DNA of 64,000 nt from the NCBI GenBank assembly GCA_016714985.1, contig JADKBS010000059.1, positions 1 to 64,000 on the forward strand, given 5' to 3'. The position numbers were made by a program, and so were the translations under genes. Origin of the DNA: Saprospiraceae bacterium. Its GTDB lineage: Bacteria; Bacteroidota; Bacteroidia; Chitinophagales; Saprospiraceae. The notes under the pieces are model-generated. The model saw only the letters and a list, made by a program, of their open reading frames with translations, had not been told where the DNA came from and did not search any database. Below, in pieces: positions 63,369 to 64,000 of this stretch. How positions within the stretch are numbered: the first letter of the stretch is position 1; the number at the start of each line of letters is the position of its first letter.

Positions 63369-64000
63369 TTAAAATGTGACGTTCACGTGGAAATCCCAGC
63401 GCTTAGATGATGGGAAGGGAGTCACCTCCACGCCCGTCGAGAACTCGTTTGCACCGAAATTGGACACCTCTGGGTCATAGCTGTTGTAATCGAAGATATT
63501 GATCAGGTTGTTGCCGGAGAGACCTATTCGCACCCGCTCAATTACATTCGAGTTCTTGATGGGGATATTGTAGTACAAGCCGACCTCACGCATGCGTATA
63601 TAGCCGGAATCCTCCACATAAGGACCAGTGTTGGCGCCCAGTTGGCTGAGGCGGTAGGGGCCGTTGGCCAATTGCCCGCTTGGGTCGAGGCCCTTGTCGT
63701 CGAAGTCGTGCGTATTCTCGTTCAGGTCAAACAGGAGCGAAGACAAGTTGATGTTCTTGCCGCCTTGTTTCCAGTGCCAAACCATGTTGAAGTCAATGTT
63801 TTTCCATGACAACATATTCGACCAAGAAAGCTGGAAATCTGGTTCAGCATTGCCGAACACCTGCAAGGTAGGATCCCCTTCGCCATTGAGTGTCACGTTC
63901 GGTTTGTCGCCAACACCGATGATGGTAGTCGGGCTATAGCCCTCTTTGATCATGAAGTTGCCAAGGAAGTCGGCAAAACCACCGCTGGTAAAGGCTGGCA
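63369..64000 (-). CDS. SusC/RagA TonB-linked outer membrane protein (C-terminal part)
   Basis: The 3' 210 codons of a large TonB-dependent transporter; the rest lies beyond the right edge. The closing part has 'FQLSWSNMLSWKNIDFNMVWHWKQGG', 'SGYIRMREVGLYYNIP' and 'RIGLSGNNLINIFDYNSYDPEVSN', ending WDFHVNVTF, as in SusC/RagA proteins. It imports the ligand held by the SusD partner. Confidence 0.92.
   Translation of the reverse strand, partial: PAFTSGGFADFLGNFMIKEGYSPTTIIGVGDKPNVTLNGEGDPTLQVFGNAEPDFQLSWSNMLSWKNIDFNMVWHWKQGGKNINLSSLLFDLNENTHDFDDKGLDPSGQLANGPYRLSQLGANTGPYVEDSGYIRMREVGLYYNIPIKNSNVIERVRIGLSGNNLINIFDYNSYDPEVSNFGANEFSTGVEVTPFPSSKRWDFHVNVTF

Overview
The window looks like a chromosomal segment of a Bacteroidota bacterium, most likely of the Saprospiria/Chitinophagia kind. 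The evidence is three secreted proteins with type IX secretion (T9SS) type A sorting domains, a SusC/SusD pair at the right edge, a LytS/LytTR two-component pair with a large periplasmic propeller sensor, a TPR-CHAT protease with its own ECF sigma factor, and -7 boxes of the TAnnTTTG type. No rRNA, tRNA, CRISPR array or phage was seen.

Layout. 1-8.5 kb (mostly minus strand): start of a secreted protein, FMN reductase, DUF4403 lipoprotein, beta-barrel protein, OmpA-type lipoprotein, ECF sigma factor, SDR oxidoreductase, single-domain response regulator and a succinate-semialdehyde-type dehydrogenase. 8.7-12.4 kb: a four-gene minus-strand operon (UbiA-type prenyltransferase, type III polyketide synthase, methyltransferase, FAD oxidoreductase) that resembles phenolic-lipid/quinone loci. 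12.5-28.4 kb: a long run of stress and envelope genes (pterin dehydratase, DUF2383, general-stress flavin protein, Cys-rich copper protein, Ca2+-ATPase, Dps, YceI, OmpA, tiny membrane proteins, AI-2E exporter, YtxH). 28.7-36.6 kb: housekeeping genes (2-oxoglutarate dehydrogenase E2, a TPR/PD40/SPOR envelope protein, purN, pepA, hpt, inositol monophosphatase). 36.7-52.9 kb: secreted and lipoprotein genes plus the LytS/LytTR pair. 53.3-58.1 kb: TPR-CHAT protease facing a membrane anti-sigma-like protein and an ECF sigma factor. 58.5-61.9 kb: fused isobutyryl-CoA mutase IcmF. 62-64 kb: SusD and the 3' end of SusC.

Four observations go beyond gene calls. First, eight minus-strand promoter regions share one rigid architecture: an upstream GCAAC-like box, 16 bp, a GTAAC-like box, 22 bp, then an ACCTTTG-like -7 box, often followed by a GTGAAA-N4-TTTCAC palindrome. 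Second, four copies of a miniature inverted-repeat element carry 12-bp terminal repeats and 8-bp target duplications. Third, the periplasmic CHAT protease, membrane anti-sigma and ECF sigma genes look like a CRISPR-free relative in logic of the Craspase sigma circuit. Fourth, at least nine single-base indels and one nonsense codon interrupt genes, including housekeeping genes. Many fall in or beside homopolymers, so consensus-sequence error is likely and should be settled before any of these are called pseudogenes.
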